Assembly (NCBI RefSeq): GCF_910592395.1
Contig: NC_088317.1
Span: forward strand, 16,848,039-16,912,038
Reading direction: 5' to 3'
DNA: 64,000 nucleotides
DNA from: Lineus longissimus
Lineage: Eukaryota > Nemertea > Pilidiophora > Heteronemertea > Lineidae
Positions 32,940-50,326 of this stretch are shown here, one piece after another (the first letter of the stretch is position 1; every line of letters begins with the position of its first letter). Below the pieces are notes generated by a model that was not told where the DNA came from, searched no databases, and saw only the letters and a list, made by a program, of their open reading frames with translations. The position numbers were made by a program, and so were the translations under genes.

Positions 32940-35900
32940 TCAGCTCCGGCATGTCACGTACGATGACTTCTCATACTTGAACATGGCACTGTACATTTTT
33001 CCACCTAAACGCTCAGCAAGCCACTTATTTTTCAACACGGCCACTTTCAAAGATTCACACTTGAATTTTGCTGCAAAGTTTGTATGTACAGCTCGGCCCA
33101 TGCCCTCCATTACAATAAGGTCGGCTTCACAGTCTTGAATCATCTGACTAAGGCCGTAGTCAATGTATCTGGAAATGGAGAGGGAATTTTACAAATAGGT
33201 TGATTACAAAGTTTAGTTCTTGACACTTTGGCTGAATACCTCAGTTAGGTATATTAGACTTGATGCCAAGTTAACTTGTCTTGAACAACCAGAACCTGTT
33301 TCTCTCATGTGCTGGAAGATGGCCCATGTCACTCACCTGAGATCTAAGCATGGTGAACCCTGTCCTGATTCCATGACCCTAAGTTGTCCAGATGAGATCG
33401 CCACGGCAACGTGATCAGATATGTCGGAGATTCTTTTCATTAGTATTGTTAGCTCCGAGGAAGTGACATCATTTAGGGCAGGTTTTGAGTTGGCACATAA
33501 CAGGACCTGAAAAGTAACAAGACAGGCTTAGAAATGGCACATAACACTACAACAAGACCTGAATTGGAGGCTTAGAAATGGCACATAACACTACAACAAG
33601 ACCTGAATTGGAGGCTTAGAAATGGCACATAACACTACAACAAGACCTGAATTGGAGGCTTAGAAATGCCACATAACACTACAACAAGACCTGAATTGGA
33701 GGCTTAGAAATGGCACATAACACTACAACAAGACCTGAATTGGAGGCTTAGAAATGCCACATAACACTACAACAAGACCTGAATTGGAGGCTTAGAAATG
33801 GCACATAACACTACAACAAGACCTGAATTGGAGGCTTAGAAATGGCACATAACACTACAACAAGACCTGAATTGGAGGCTTAGAAATGCCACATAACACT
33901 ACAACAAGACCTGAATTTGAGGCTTAGAAATGGCACATAACACTACAACAAGACCTGAATTGGAGGCTTAGAAATGCCACATAACACTACAACAAGACCT
34001 GAATTGGAGGCTTAGAAATGGCACATAACACTACAACAAGACCTGAATTGGAGGCTTAGAAATGGCACATAACACTACAACAAGACCTGAATTGGAGGCT
34101 TAGAAATGGCACATAACACTACAACAAGACCTGAATTGGAGGCTTAGAAATGGCACATAACACTACAACAAGACCTGAATTGGAGGCTTAGAAATGCCAC
34201 ATAACACTACAACAAGACCTGAATTGGAGGCTTAGAAATGGCACATAACACTACAACAAGACCTGAATTGGAGGCTTAGAAATGGCACATAACACTACAA
34301 CAAGACCTGAATTGGAGGCTTAGAAATGCCACATAACACTACAACAAGACCTGAATTTGAGGCTTAGAAATGGCACATAACACTACAACAAGACCTGAAT
34401 TGGAGGCTTAGAAATGCCACAAAACACTACAACAAGACCTGAATTGGAGGCTTAGAAATGGCACATAACACTACAACAAGACCTGAATTGGAGGCTTAGA
34501 AATGCCACATAACACTACAACAAGACCTGAATTGGAGGCTTAGAAATGGCACATAACACTACAACAAGACCTGAATTGGAGGCTTAGAAATGGCACATAA
34601 CACTACAACAAGACCTGAATTGGAGGCTTAGAAATGGCACATAACACTACAACAAGACCTGAATTGGACCTAAAAGTAACAAAATAGGCTTAGAAATGGC
34701 ATAAAACTCTACAATGAGACCTGAATTGGACCTAAAAGTAACAAGGCTTAGAAATGGCACATAACTCTACATTGAGACCTGAATTGGCCTAAAGCAACTT
34801 GATCTACAATGATAGTACCTTAGTCCCTCTCTGTAGAAGTTCAATGGCGAAAGGCACGATACCAAGGATGATATCAAATCCACTATTATCACAGAATATC
34901 ACAGCACATTTATGACAAGGCCCTCGCAGACGCTCCAACCATGCTTCAAAGTCATCAAACAGCCACGGACGACCTGAGAAGAAAAAATTAGTCTGTCAGT
35001 TAGAATATTAAGTAGAGCAGAGTTGCTCATAAACCAAGATCACCTAAGACTTCATCCAGACAGATTTCCTATATCAATTCAACTTACTCTGAAGCTCTGA
35101 TTTCGCCTCGGCAAATCCAAACTTCTCCCCAGCCTCCAATCGCTTCACGATCTCCTTAGCACCCCAGTCAAACACGTTTCCCGCTAGCATGCCTTCCGCC
35201 AGCGCCACCTGCCGATCATCCCAAGAAAGTCCATCTAATTCATCCAGCCTCGTTTGGAAAAGTTTTAACGCGTGTTCGTTCTCTAGTTGTTTTTGTTGCG
35301 AGTATGGATCAATGAAGTTGAACTCCTTCAAGAAGTGTTCCCTTGTGTCGAGGAGACATCGGACTGTCAAGGAACCATACGCACTAAAGAATAAAATAAA
35401 ACAATATCTGAAACAGAAATTTCAAGTTCTAACCATCAAATTAGAAGACTTTGACGCGTGAAGATTAGCTGTGAAGCAAATAATCACTGTCAGTGTCACA
35501 TTCTTTAATTAAAGGGAGACCTTCCTTTACAAATTAGAAAACTGAATTTGAATTTGAAAATTTCCTATTGTGTAAACACCTAATATTGCAGATAAATTTC
35601 ATCAACGGCATTATGTAGACCGACATAAAAATACTATGAATTATAAGTTTCAGCAACTGCAGTACAGGTGAGCCGAGTGCAAACTGTTGGTCTGCAAGAT
35701 TTACCCTGAAGACTCAGTTCAATTTAACTGAGGTACTCACCATGGATTTTCTCGCAACTCATACAGTCTTTGAATATATTTTTCCTTGAATTGCTGCGCT
35801 CGCTGTCTGGCATTTTCTGTATTGTTGTCACTTTTGATTGCCTGGTTCATGAACTGCAAAAAGAAGTAAACAAGATGTGGAGATGGTGGTTACCTGCCAC

Positions 35901-38900
35901 AACGGCTTCAGGAGCCAGTTGGGTTTATTGGCATAGTGACGCATCTTCGGCCAGAGGTGGTGTCTACTCATGTTTCTCACTTGATCGGGTCAGTTACTTG
36001 CCATGGCATACACACCAGATACAAGGAATACTCAGGAACCTCGGCTTTATGTCTCATGGTGAACACCCAGGAAGTTCAGTTCCTTGAAAGCCATGCCAGT
36101 TCGCGAGTCAACCTGGGCTTAACTTTGTGGCAGCTAGCAGTGTTGACCACAACATTATATGGCTCCCCATCTCCTTCAAGAGACTGCTGAAGTCACCGAT
36201 ATTCTAAATATCATCTGAAGAGATCAGTTTTTGGCACTATACAGACTAGGTACAACTCATACCCGATCTGTGGCATCCTCAAAGCACTTTAACCAGTACT
36301 GCCGGGCAGGAGCGTCACCCATCAAGTCCACAGTGTCTGGGAAGTAACTGGCAGCATCCAAGAGGAGAGGACAACTCACAAGGGGCTTGTCAAATTTCTC
36401 AAGGTGAAGCATGTCAAACTGGAAAAGATACGAAAACATTTCAGTAATAATACAACAAGCTTTTAATCGAAGGCTCGAGACTAGATTCCTAACACCGACT
36501 GATTTCTTGCGACACTGGTGAAGTCACTTAAGCCACAAGGCCATCAATACTATTTGGTACCAAATATCAATTGTACTAACACATGCTCACAGGAGGGACT
36601 GCAGCATGCCGCATTTCCAGCGCTGGTGATCAGTCGCTTAGTCTCTGATCCTACCACTGCCAAACATACGACTACTGGTACTATTCAACGTGAGATGGTA
36701 CCACAAGGAATAACTGAAGGTCGCACCGCAGCAAGGAATGGGGGAATATTAAATCATATTGTAAGGCCTCACCGTAGCACCATCTCTTAAGTATAACATA
36801 TCACATGTTTTCGATTTTGGACTCTGTAATCCTGAACTACCCGCATAATTCTCCGACCACGAATACTCGGCTGAAAAAAAAGACAAGAAAAATCATACTA
36901 ACTGAATTTAAGGCTTCAAACTACCAGTATCATCAATGGACGAAGAATATCTTTTCAGACCAGAATTGTACAATTCAACTGGTTTCTTTTGGAAAGAAAT
37001 GGGATTTTGAACTAAAATATCTCCAAGAATTTTGTCTGCCCTCCCGAGTGTCAAACAAAGCAGCTGAGCAGTTACTGTACTTACTGTCATCATCATCTTC
37101 CGCCCCCTTCAGGAAGGCTCCTATAGCACCTAGATACCCCTCATGTCGAAGAAAAAGTGGATGGATTCGACCCTGAAATGCCAAAAAAATCGTTTTCACA
37201 AAATACGTTTTGTAGGCCTACACTTCAAGTACCTAACATTAAGACTTTGATGTGTCCTATATTGAGGCAACACATCAGTCTTTCTAAAAGATACAAATGG
37301 GATAAATGCTTACCTCAGACCAATAATTTATAGCGTGTGTGATGGTGTGCATAGTCATGGGATGGCCTCGAATGAAGTATCCACCAAAATATATCGTCTC
37401 CAGCTTGTACTGATCGGCTAGGAGGCACGCGATCTGGCCAATGTTGTTGCTAATCGTAATCAAGAGACTTCTCACGATGTCCTCTGGCATACAGGGGGAA
37501 GCTGAGAAAAGAACATTATACAGGTTATCAAACTTTATTAGAAAATGAGCTAACAACCCCCCACACCGTCCTTCTATTTGGGCCAAACACATTATTTCAT
37601 TGCTATTCATTGGCTTTGCAATGATTCTGAATAACATTGAGTAGTGAACTACATCATTCATACTTATAGCTTGTTTAAAGTTACCCCGAAAGTGAAACTA
37701 ACCTTGCTTATCTGGTGACCCCCAACATTTGGCAGCTTTTCCAAAACTGCTTGCAATGAGATCATCGGGAAGTCCCAGCGATGTGTAAACTCCACCAGCA
37801 CTACACGTATCTTTCACCAAGATATCGGTATTCCGGTGGTCACCCTTCTCGGCAAGTAACAGGAGCTCATCAAAACCCTGGAGACAGAACAAAGAACATG
37901 TTTATCCAGTGTTACGTCATCCAATACAATTTTCTACTGGAGCAATTGAACAAGCAACACTGTTTTCACTTTGACATTGGTCCATATTTGAGGAAATGAA
38001 AACATTTTCCAGCACTTCTAGACACTCGCACTAAAATGAAGCCTCACCTTAGCTCCTGTTAGCAGTGTTCCTAAACCCCAGAATGTGCCTCCCCCTATTG
38101 AGGATCCGCCAACTCGTTTGTACTGGTTCTCAGACTCGACCTGCAAAGGTAAAACATGCAGTACATTTGTATATATTTTCCGACTTTTTCGAGTTTCCAT
38201 CCACAGGGAAAATTCCAGTGGAGCACATTATGACCATTTATGGTAGTATAATTTGTCAACACCACTGGGTCCTGGTTCAAATTGAGGGCAATGTTTTACT
38301 GGGTGGCAGATGGTGTTTCCAAGTACCACACCTACAAACAAACCCTGACCAAGCAGATTTTGATCACACATTTATCAGACTAACTCATATTTACCTGTAT
38401 TATACTGACCCCTGACCCAATATTCACCAGCAGGTACGGGAATATATTTGGATCTGTCACCTGGAACTTGAATTCTGGCTGCTGCTTGTGCTGGTAATGG
38501 AACGCTTCATCTGGGATATTCTTCAGGAGAAAGTTACAACCTTTGATCAGACATTCTATTTCATCTTCTTTGTCCACTCTGAAAACATGATTTGATATTT
38601 TTACACTGCGATGAAGTTCAAATTTTTAACATTTTCTTACATAAATACACAAGATCTTTTAATATCACTCTATTTTTGTCAGGAATATTTCTTTTGGTGT
38701 ATTGCCAGCTTCAGAGTCTCGAATCGAACCAGAAGGCCTCATTTTCCAGAGAGGCAAACCAGTTCCTCCAGCAGACCCCTTCCTTGCATGATCCAGCCAA
38801 ATTAACTGAAGAAGAACACAGATCTTTAGATGTACAATTACAACATTAATTGATTGAATGAAAAACATTTTCGAATCGAAATGACTTACTGTAGTTCCAG

Positions 38901-40021
38901 TTTACTGGTCAATAAATCCATGTACTTGACTGTACCACTCCCTGTAGCCTTGATCACTTTCCCGGGTCCCTCAATGGCATCTGGCGACTCAATCAGATTC
39001 TTCAGAATAAAGTCCAGGCACGTCCCTATGTACTTTGTTTCAAATTTCACAAAGTGGAGTGTGTCGCCCGCCTGACTCGTCTCGGCAACTTTATAGATGT
39101 GATCCTTGTCTCCATCCTGAAAGAGACCCAAAGCAAAAGGTCTAGCAGTGAGCAGGCCTCCGAGCAGGGATGAGCCAAAGCAAAAAGCCTGATTTTTTTT
39201 CTTGGCCTGGGGAAAATCTTTTCCTTTGGACACAAAGCACTCACTTGCACAAAAATGCCTCTAAAATGCTTATTTTTAGTCCAATTTTGAAAATTCAAAG
39301 CTCCAGAGGGAGAGTTGGGACAGAGGTCTTTCAATTCCAGCAAACAATTTAGCATCTTGTAATAGGAAAGTATAAAATTTTACATCCATGCAATGAGGTA
39401 CTGACCCATGAAATGAGCTATATTTGATTCCTAAGAAAATCCTAAGTCCTACACAATAAGCAAGGGGAAAAGATAGTAGTAATAACATTACCTTGGTAGT
39501 TTCATCCAGCACTAAGGACATTCGTCTTCGAACTGTTGAGAGATAGGCAATCTTAGCCAGGGAACCTCCTAAAAAGAGACGTGAACTAAGTCAACAGGAA
39601 TTAAACTGTTGAGAGATAAGCTATCCTAGCCTGTTGCCCAATTAACGCCATACACTTCAGTTCGTCCGATAACACTGCCAACAGTAAGCTAGCAAGCACC
39701 ATGCTGGACACAGGACAGGGCCCGCGGCTGCACAACGCATTACGTGAGTAGGCCTATGCAGAGCAGAGAGAGTAAGTCAAGATCAATAGATCACAGCGGC
39801 CATGGGCACCAGGGCAAAAATCTCTACCGGACATTTTTCTCCTGTTACACCACACCGGTAGTCATTAAAAAATTTTCGATTTTTTACTTTCGCTTTGCAA
39901 ACATGAAACAACGCCTGCAAACCTTCTTACCAATATCAACTGCAAATCGTTTAGCATTTCTTAGATTCCTGAATATTTCCCCCTGCGACAACTCTATACT
40001 GGTGGCATAAGAGCCATCCAT
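32940..40021 (-). CDS. PANK4: Pantothenate kinase 4 / phosphopantetheine phosphatase
   Basis: Fifteen exons, high to low: 40021-39931, 39568-39492, 39116-38890, 38578-38395, 38140-38048, 37877-37703, 37501-37314, 37172-37085, 36870-36773, 36418-36263, 35853-35741, 35383-35088, 34973-34819, 33506-33337, 33168-32940. They total 2340 nt and 779 aa, close to vertebrate PANK4. The N-terminal half is a pantothenate kinase fold ([28 protein letters not shown]). The C-terminal half is the DUF89/ARMT1-type phosphatase, with metal ligands CDN (D624, N625) and ALNDVT (D660). The family phosphatase removes phosphate from 4'-phosphopantetheine-type metabolites and limits CoA synthesis. Unlike mammalian PANK4, the kinase half keeps Glu (DEIEC, E138) and Arg (YKRVGGSS, R202) at catalytic positions. 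The 98-nt exon 9 was placed by phase and by similarity to the family ([13 protein letters not shown]). Confidence 0.95.
33530..34790. repeat. 44-bp satellite array, about 26 copies, PANK4 intron 13
   Basis: About 26 near-identical 44-bp units run from about 33530 to 34671, each containing CACTACAACAAGACCTGAAT and GGAGGCTTAGAAATG. Two diagnostic variants (ATGGCAC versus ATGCCAC; GAATTTGAGG versus GAATTGGAGG) mark longer periods. From 34672 to about 34790 the units are longer and diverged and carry an extra ACCTAAAAGTAACAA block, as does the left edge (33507-33530). The array fills most of the 1.3-kb intron between the last two phosphatase-domain introns. Confidence 0.95.
36077..36166 (-). mobile_element. 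tRNA-derived SINE, copy 2 (degraded), PANK4 intron
   Basis: This shares CAGTTCCTTGAAAGCCA at one end and the complement of the GGAGCC...ACACTGCT head at the other with the copy at 5307-5425. The middle, including the B-box, is shortened and altered. It lies in the intron between exons 10 and 11. Confidence 0.65.
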
Positions 40022-40100
40022 TTTAGGATAAAATCGCACTTTATTGCGAAAACAAATTTCCTTCTGCTAAATCGGCTTGTCATCGCGTCATCTTCGGAAA

Positions 40101-40108
40101 TGACGTCA
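40101..40108. promoter_or_regulatory. CRE-type site TGACGTCA before PANK4
   Basis: A perfect palindromic TGACGTCA sits about 80 bases upstream of the PANK4 ATG, next to TTGCGCGCA. CREB/ATF factors bind this motif. That it drives PANK4 is inferred from position only. Confidence 0.5.
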
Positions 40109-40229
40109 CACTTGCGCGCACTTCTTCTATGGGGCGCTATCAACCACAAAAATAAGTAAATACGGTGTGTTCCAAAATCACTGAAGATTCCAAGTTTGGT
40201 CGTGGGTCGCAAACGGCCCAAGGACCGTT

Positions 40230-40345
40230 GCTGGAGGCACAGGGATTTGAGGCAAAGCGTGATAATTACAAGAAATTAAAGAATTTTTTATAGGAGGAGT
40301 GATTCTTGTAATCAGCATTTTGCCTCAAATCCCTGTGGCTGGAGG
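40230..40345. mobile_element. hAT-like MITE with 8-bp target-site duplication
   Basis: A 100-bp palindromic element (40238-40337) has termini CACAGGGATTTGAGGCAAA and the complementary TTTGCCTCAAATCCCTGTG. It is flanked on both sides by GCTGGAGG (40230-40237 and 40338-40345). An 8-bp duplication is the hallmark of hAT-type and P-type insertion. No transposase is inside, so it is a non-autonomous copy. It lies about 210 bases upstream of the PANK4 start codon. Confidence 0.85.
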
Positions 40346-40951
40346 AGCAGTTGCACACAAAAAACGCCCCTCGGATTATAGGATGATTTGAGAATTTGAC
40401 GTAGCTTTCGTCACTCTAATAGGAGGTCACTGGAAAAGCGAAATTTGCCAATCCATTGAACTATGCTAATCGCCCAAAGAATTCAAATACAGAATGTCTC
40501 CAACCTGAATGATAGAAAATTCGCTGAGGATATGTGTCCGTGAAATGATTGGCTGAAAAAAGTCGTGGATGCAGGCCCCGGACGCAGGTGGACCGACCTC
40601 GCCCCTCACCCATAAGGAGATCCAATTGGGTTTGCGCAATGAACTGCCCCAAGAGTCTAACATGCTGCGTGAATGGGGTACTTAATTGACTTCCAAATCA
40701 TGAATATTCGGTCCCAAGTGTCTCATATAAACCTCGTTATAGTCAAGAGTTCTATTCTTTGTTTGTTTATCTGCCCCCGGAGGAGCCTACAAAAATTGCA
40801 AAGCAGCCCGTGAGGGCGTCAATGCGGGGTATTGGGTATAGTTTTCAACTAGCAATAACCGCGCCTCGGATAAACCTCATTGGCTACGGTACCGCCACTG
40901 CGCAAAGCTAACGATTCAAGGCGCCAAGCGTTTCTATTTACCCCTATCACC

Positions 40952-43553
40952 ATGTTACCCATGGTATAGATTCTTGTCGCAGTTTTAAACTTACTGCATC
41001 TTTATCACACTTAATTCAATATAAATGGCACAAATGCACCTTTATATATGTTAAAATGTTTGTAAATAATATTCTAATGCTTTTCCTTTTTCTTTAAATT
41101 GTTCAGGTATAGGTATACAGTAAGAGTTAGCGCAGATTCCATTTGAAGGTTAATTCTATGGCGCTCCATGCAACAGGTTTTCTGGTGTTTCTCTCGATCC
41201 AATATGGCTGGCCCATGAAATAAAAACAGTGGAAAATACTTGTTAATTTTTTCTGATTTAATTGTGAAATAATCATACCTTGGCATCATGAATTTGGTAT
41301 GAAGCTTGTGAAGTTGTTATTCTATCTATTTCACATCAAATGCTATAAAACTTCATGTGAGATTGATAAAAAAAACCAATCAAAATTAGGCAAAAAGTAC
41401 TCCTCAGCTCAAACTAAAGCCTGTCAAGGTGCTGTAGTGCAGCTGTTGTGTACATCATCACACACACACACACACACACACAAACATTGGTATGCTGTAT
41501 TCATTAATCACGTATGACTTCAAGAAGCTACTAGTACCGTTACTTATGGATATGAATTTGACATTCCATGAGGTGATGCCGGTCATCATAGCTTCAAGGC
41601 GCAAGGGTCCAATATTGTTTTGGTACCACAAGAAGCTCCAGATAGATAGTGGATGCTGGAGTTAGTTGGACATGTATTTACTGTATTTACCGGTATTGTT
41701 AAAATTTGACTGGCATTCCATCTTTCAGAGTCCAAATGACAAGAAGAGGTTACAGACGTTCATGTCAGACATGCTAAAGATTGGCTGTCTGCAAGGCCTC
41801 CGATATATAGACATGTACATGAGAGGAAGGGAAGAACTCGTCATCAACATTCCAAACGAACCCAATAGGGTAAGGAATAGGAAACAATGAAGTATTCCGA
41901 CACTAGAATTGTTTTTACCCTTTCCATGTCAATCTTGTATAACTACAAGTCATCTATTCTTTAGAGTATATCTTCAGACCTTGAATACTTGTCTTGGTAA
42001 AGCCCTATTTGTCTAAATTCATGATTTTCAAACGTCTTTTTCTTCTTCAGGATCCGTCAATTGTGTCACCTCCTTTGAGCCCCTTGGATTCAAACTCGAC
42101 ATTCTCTCCTGGTAGTAGCTACGGTTCTGGAAGTCTCGCCGCGCAGCTAGCACAGATGGAATCCTTCCCTCCAGCCTCACCGAATGAAGACACCATGAAA
42201 GAGGTAAGTCACTCCCAAAATCGTTCAAATGAGATGTAAATTGAGGTTGCATGTGTGACCAGTATCTTTGCTGGGGCAAACAAAAGACCCTATCCTAGTG
42301 GACAGAAGCTCAAGATTGACTCTTCTCCCTGATCAGACCAAAGACAGAGTCACCCATCCTTATGGCATGCAAAAAAGTCCTGATGATGTAGTACTCCTTG
42401 AAGAATTTTACCCTGAGGTCAAAGCAAAGGCAGAAGAAAGAGTTGGTGAACTGAACCCAAGGGTTAACTCTGAGTACCATTTCAATCGTCTTTTACCCAT
42501 TATCTGTTGTCATGTTTGATGCAATCTTTTTCCAGGATCCAAACAAGACCATGTTCCTCCTTGCCTGTTACACTCGCTACAACCGACCTCTAGTCTGGGC
42601 AAGGACGAATCAAGAACGTTTAAAACTGATTTTAGGATCATCCAAGATAGATCAGGATAATCCGTTAGCGCTCAAATCAACAACATTATGGAAAGATAAA
42701 GGTAGGTTATATTTTTTAAACCTGAGATTCCTGGAAGTGTGATAATACTGGTTTCTGACAGCTTTCAAAAGTAAAGCTCCACCCAGAGAAGTTAACAACA
42801 CCTGCTTTGGATTTCAATATATGTGACCGATCCTGGTTGATGGATCCAAATTTTTTTCAGACATTTTTATATAAGGTCCAAACATTTGGTATTTTACTGG
42901 AGTTTAGTATATTTCACCTGTAAAAAATAGAACTCTCCATGTTTCAGAGGTGAAGATATGGGAGATCTTAGCTGAGCTAGTTCGCGTCAACACACGTCCG
43001 CATCCGTCCAATCCCTTTGCTATAGACTGGGACTACTTGGAGACACTATCACTACAGGAACGAATCCTACTCTCTGCATCTCTTATTAACTTCCTGCAGC
43101 GTGTAATACAACACCAGCCTGGTGACAGGTCATACAGTGCTAAAGGTAAGAAAGTCAGGGAGAATTCGAATGTGTTAGAGATAGATGGTCATTTTGAGGA
43201 ACTGCAGCATGCCGCATTTCCAGCATATTGAAAAAGCTTCCACACTCAGTTCATTGAACTTTGTACAGTATATCTTATGAAGTTGAGAGCACTCTGAACA
43301 TTCTATATCATTGATATGACTCTGGCATGACATAACTTTATAATTTCGTTAATGAATTCTTGATGATTTTTTTTCTTCAGTTCTTGAAGACATTGCCAAA
43401 TTGAACAAAAAACATTTTGAAGGTCTCCATGCGTTGATACATCAAGGAGGATTACCGATCTTGGAGAAACAGTCAAAACCCCAAGCTGTCGTTCGTAACC
43501 TAGGATCACGGACACAACGATATCCATCGGGGAATAATAAATATCAGTACTGA
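40952..43553 (+). CDS. Unrecognised multi-exon protein, start uncertain
   Basis: Five exons join in phase: 41729-41869, 42051-42203, 42536-42701, 42948-43145 and 43381-43553, ending in TGA, for 276 codons. Motifs visible include MLKIGCLQGLRYIDMYMRGR, a Ser/Pro-rich linker (SPPLSPLDSNSTFSPGSS) and a helical C-terminal half (LLACYTRYNRPLVWA; IWEILAELVRVNTRPHPSN). There is no signal peptide, membrane segment or enzyme motif. I do not recognise the family. The five in-phase exons with good splice sites show that it is a real gene. A possible first exon is 40952-40963 (MLPM, Kozak-like CACCATG, phase 0 into the next exon); another is a short one near 41545. The gene is divergent from PANK4 and tail-to-tail with MCM7. 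Confidence 0.7.
41459..41483. repeat. (CA)n microsatellite
   Basis: About 12 CA dinucleotides, just after a TCATCA run, upstream of the first sure exon of the unrecognised gene. Confidence 0.9.
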
Positions 43554-44534
43554 ATAGATGGACTCAAAGATTGTGCATTTGGATATTTGTGTATTATTTT
43601 CAAGCAAATTTTCATCATATTTGTGTTCGATATTTTAGAGCAAATGAAATGTGCTATTTAAAAGAGTGAACATTTTGTAACAAGTACAGATTGTGTTAGT
43701 GTGTTATCTTTGCAACAGTTGGAACAACAGCTGAATTGTGACCAAGGGTAAACACCAAAAACATTCACTCGTTGCCGATAACTGTTGCAGGTTGTGATGA
43801 AATATCCCATTTGTAATGGGCGTCAATCAAGAATCTCAATTTATTGAATTCTTCTGTATTTGTAAATTTACATGTAATTATACACCATAGACATTAATAT
43901 CTTGTTGATTCCAATCTCTTTCTCAACAATGCCACACAAAATCTCATTGACACCATTCAAAAAACTAAAATACAACAGCAAATCTACGAAGAGTTCTTTA
44001 TTTATAATACAAGGTGAATTGCCATACAATTTGTGAATCAAACATTTATATCTCATCGAAGATAACAAAATATCTGATGGAAAATTATCTAACAAATATT
44101 ACGTACATCGAGTGAACAGAAATGAAAAGAAAAATGCAGTAGATAAATATTTACAGATAGTAGCATAAAAATATTGCAATGAGAAAATGCATTTTGGTTG
44201 TTCATATGGTTTACTTCAATAGTTGTTCAACTGTCCATTCACTTCTTATGCCTGCATATGCTTTTCAAACATTTCCTCTTGTGCAAGGCTCATGTGAAAC
44301 AAAAGGTCACAACGCCACAGGTTCGCAAGTCAACAAGAGGCAGTCTACTAATAGCCAGCTTCAGGAATACAACCTTTGTCTCTACTTACTAAGCACAAGC
44401 AGACAACATGTCTTGGAGAAACGACTGACAGAATCCCAGATTCTTATCTATGATCAGATCTTATCAATAAATCGTGGCAGTATTTAGAAAAGAAGAGTCT
44501 GAATAAAGTTCATTACAGCTCGAGCAGACGTCAA
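43554..44534. other. Tail-to-tail 3' UTR region
   Basis: This lies between the stop codons of the plus-strand gene (43553) and MCM7 (44535, minus). AATAAA words at 44466 and 44502 serve the plus strand. The complement of AATAAA at 43998-44003 could serve MCM7. If both are used, the two transcripts overlap. No coding exon is seen. Confidence 0.6.
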
Positions 44535-49965
<5,431 letters not shown>

Positions 49966-50326
49966 GATGTATCAATTGACTGTAAGTTATGGCACGTTAG
50001 ACTGTAATGATGATGACGAAATTATAAGCAATCTGGGCTAAAAAAACGACAAAGTTTGTTTTGGAAGTCACAAACAAAAACAAAATGCACTTTCGCAAAA
50101 CGGCGGGAAATTTTTGTCATGTGACGGTGTAACAATTTCTGGAATATAAGTGACTCATTTAAATCAATAGCACACAAAAATATTGAATAATAATATATGG
50201 AAATTATTGAGCTGAGATTCAAATATTTGTTCTTTTTATTTCATGTATCCAGGTTTTTATTATTTTGGTCTCCCGGAAGTTCCTCGCACCTGACAATGAG
50301 GTCATTTCCGTTCTATAGTTGCGAAA
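49966..50326. promoter_or_regulatory. Shared divergent promoter of MCM7 and DCN1-like gene
   Basis: Only 361 bases separate the two start codons. Within them are an E2F-type site (GGCGGGAAA, 50102-50110) and an ETS-type site (CCGGAAGT, 50273-50280). No TATA box stands out at a fitting distance. MCM genes are classical E2F targets; use of these sites here is inferred. Confidence 0.65.
50102..50110. promoter_or_regulatory. E2F-type site
   Basis: GGCGGGAAA (TTTCCCGCC on the MCM7 strand) lies about 140 bases before the MCM7 ATG. It agrees with the E2F/DP consensus that gives G1/S expression of replication genes. Confidence 0.6.

Larger units (their letters stand above)
40022..40951. other. Divergent intergenic region upstream of PANK4
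   Basis: The region holds the PANK4 promoter side (a CRE at 40101-40108), a fold-back element with target-site duplication (40230-40345) and a copy of the GGACGAGGCC-type repeat (40570-40665). The start of the plus-strand gene to the right is uncertain, so the right border is provisional. Confidence 0.6.

Noticed and set aside
33530-34671. Regular array that might suggest a CRISPR
   Set aside because: Units are contiguous 44-bp tandem copies with no unique spacers, in a eukaryotic intron.
41545-41660. First exon MDMNLTFHEVMPVI... of the unrecognised gene
   Set aside because: Only weak donors fit phase 0, and most of the open frame would be lost; kept only as an alternative.
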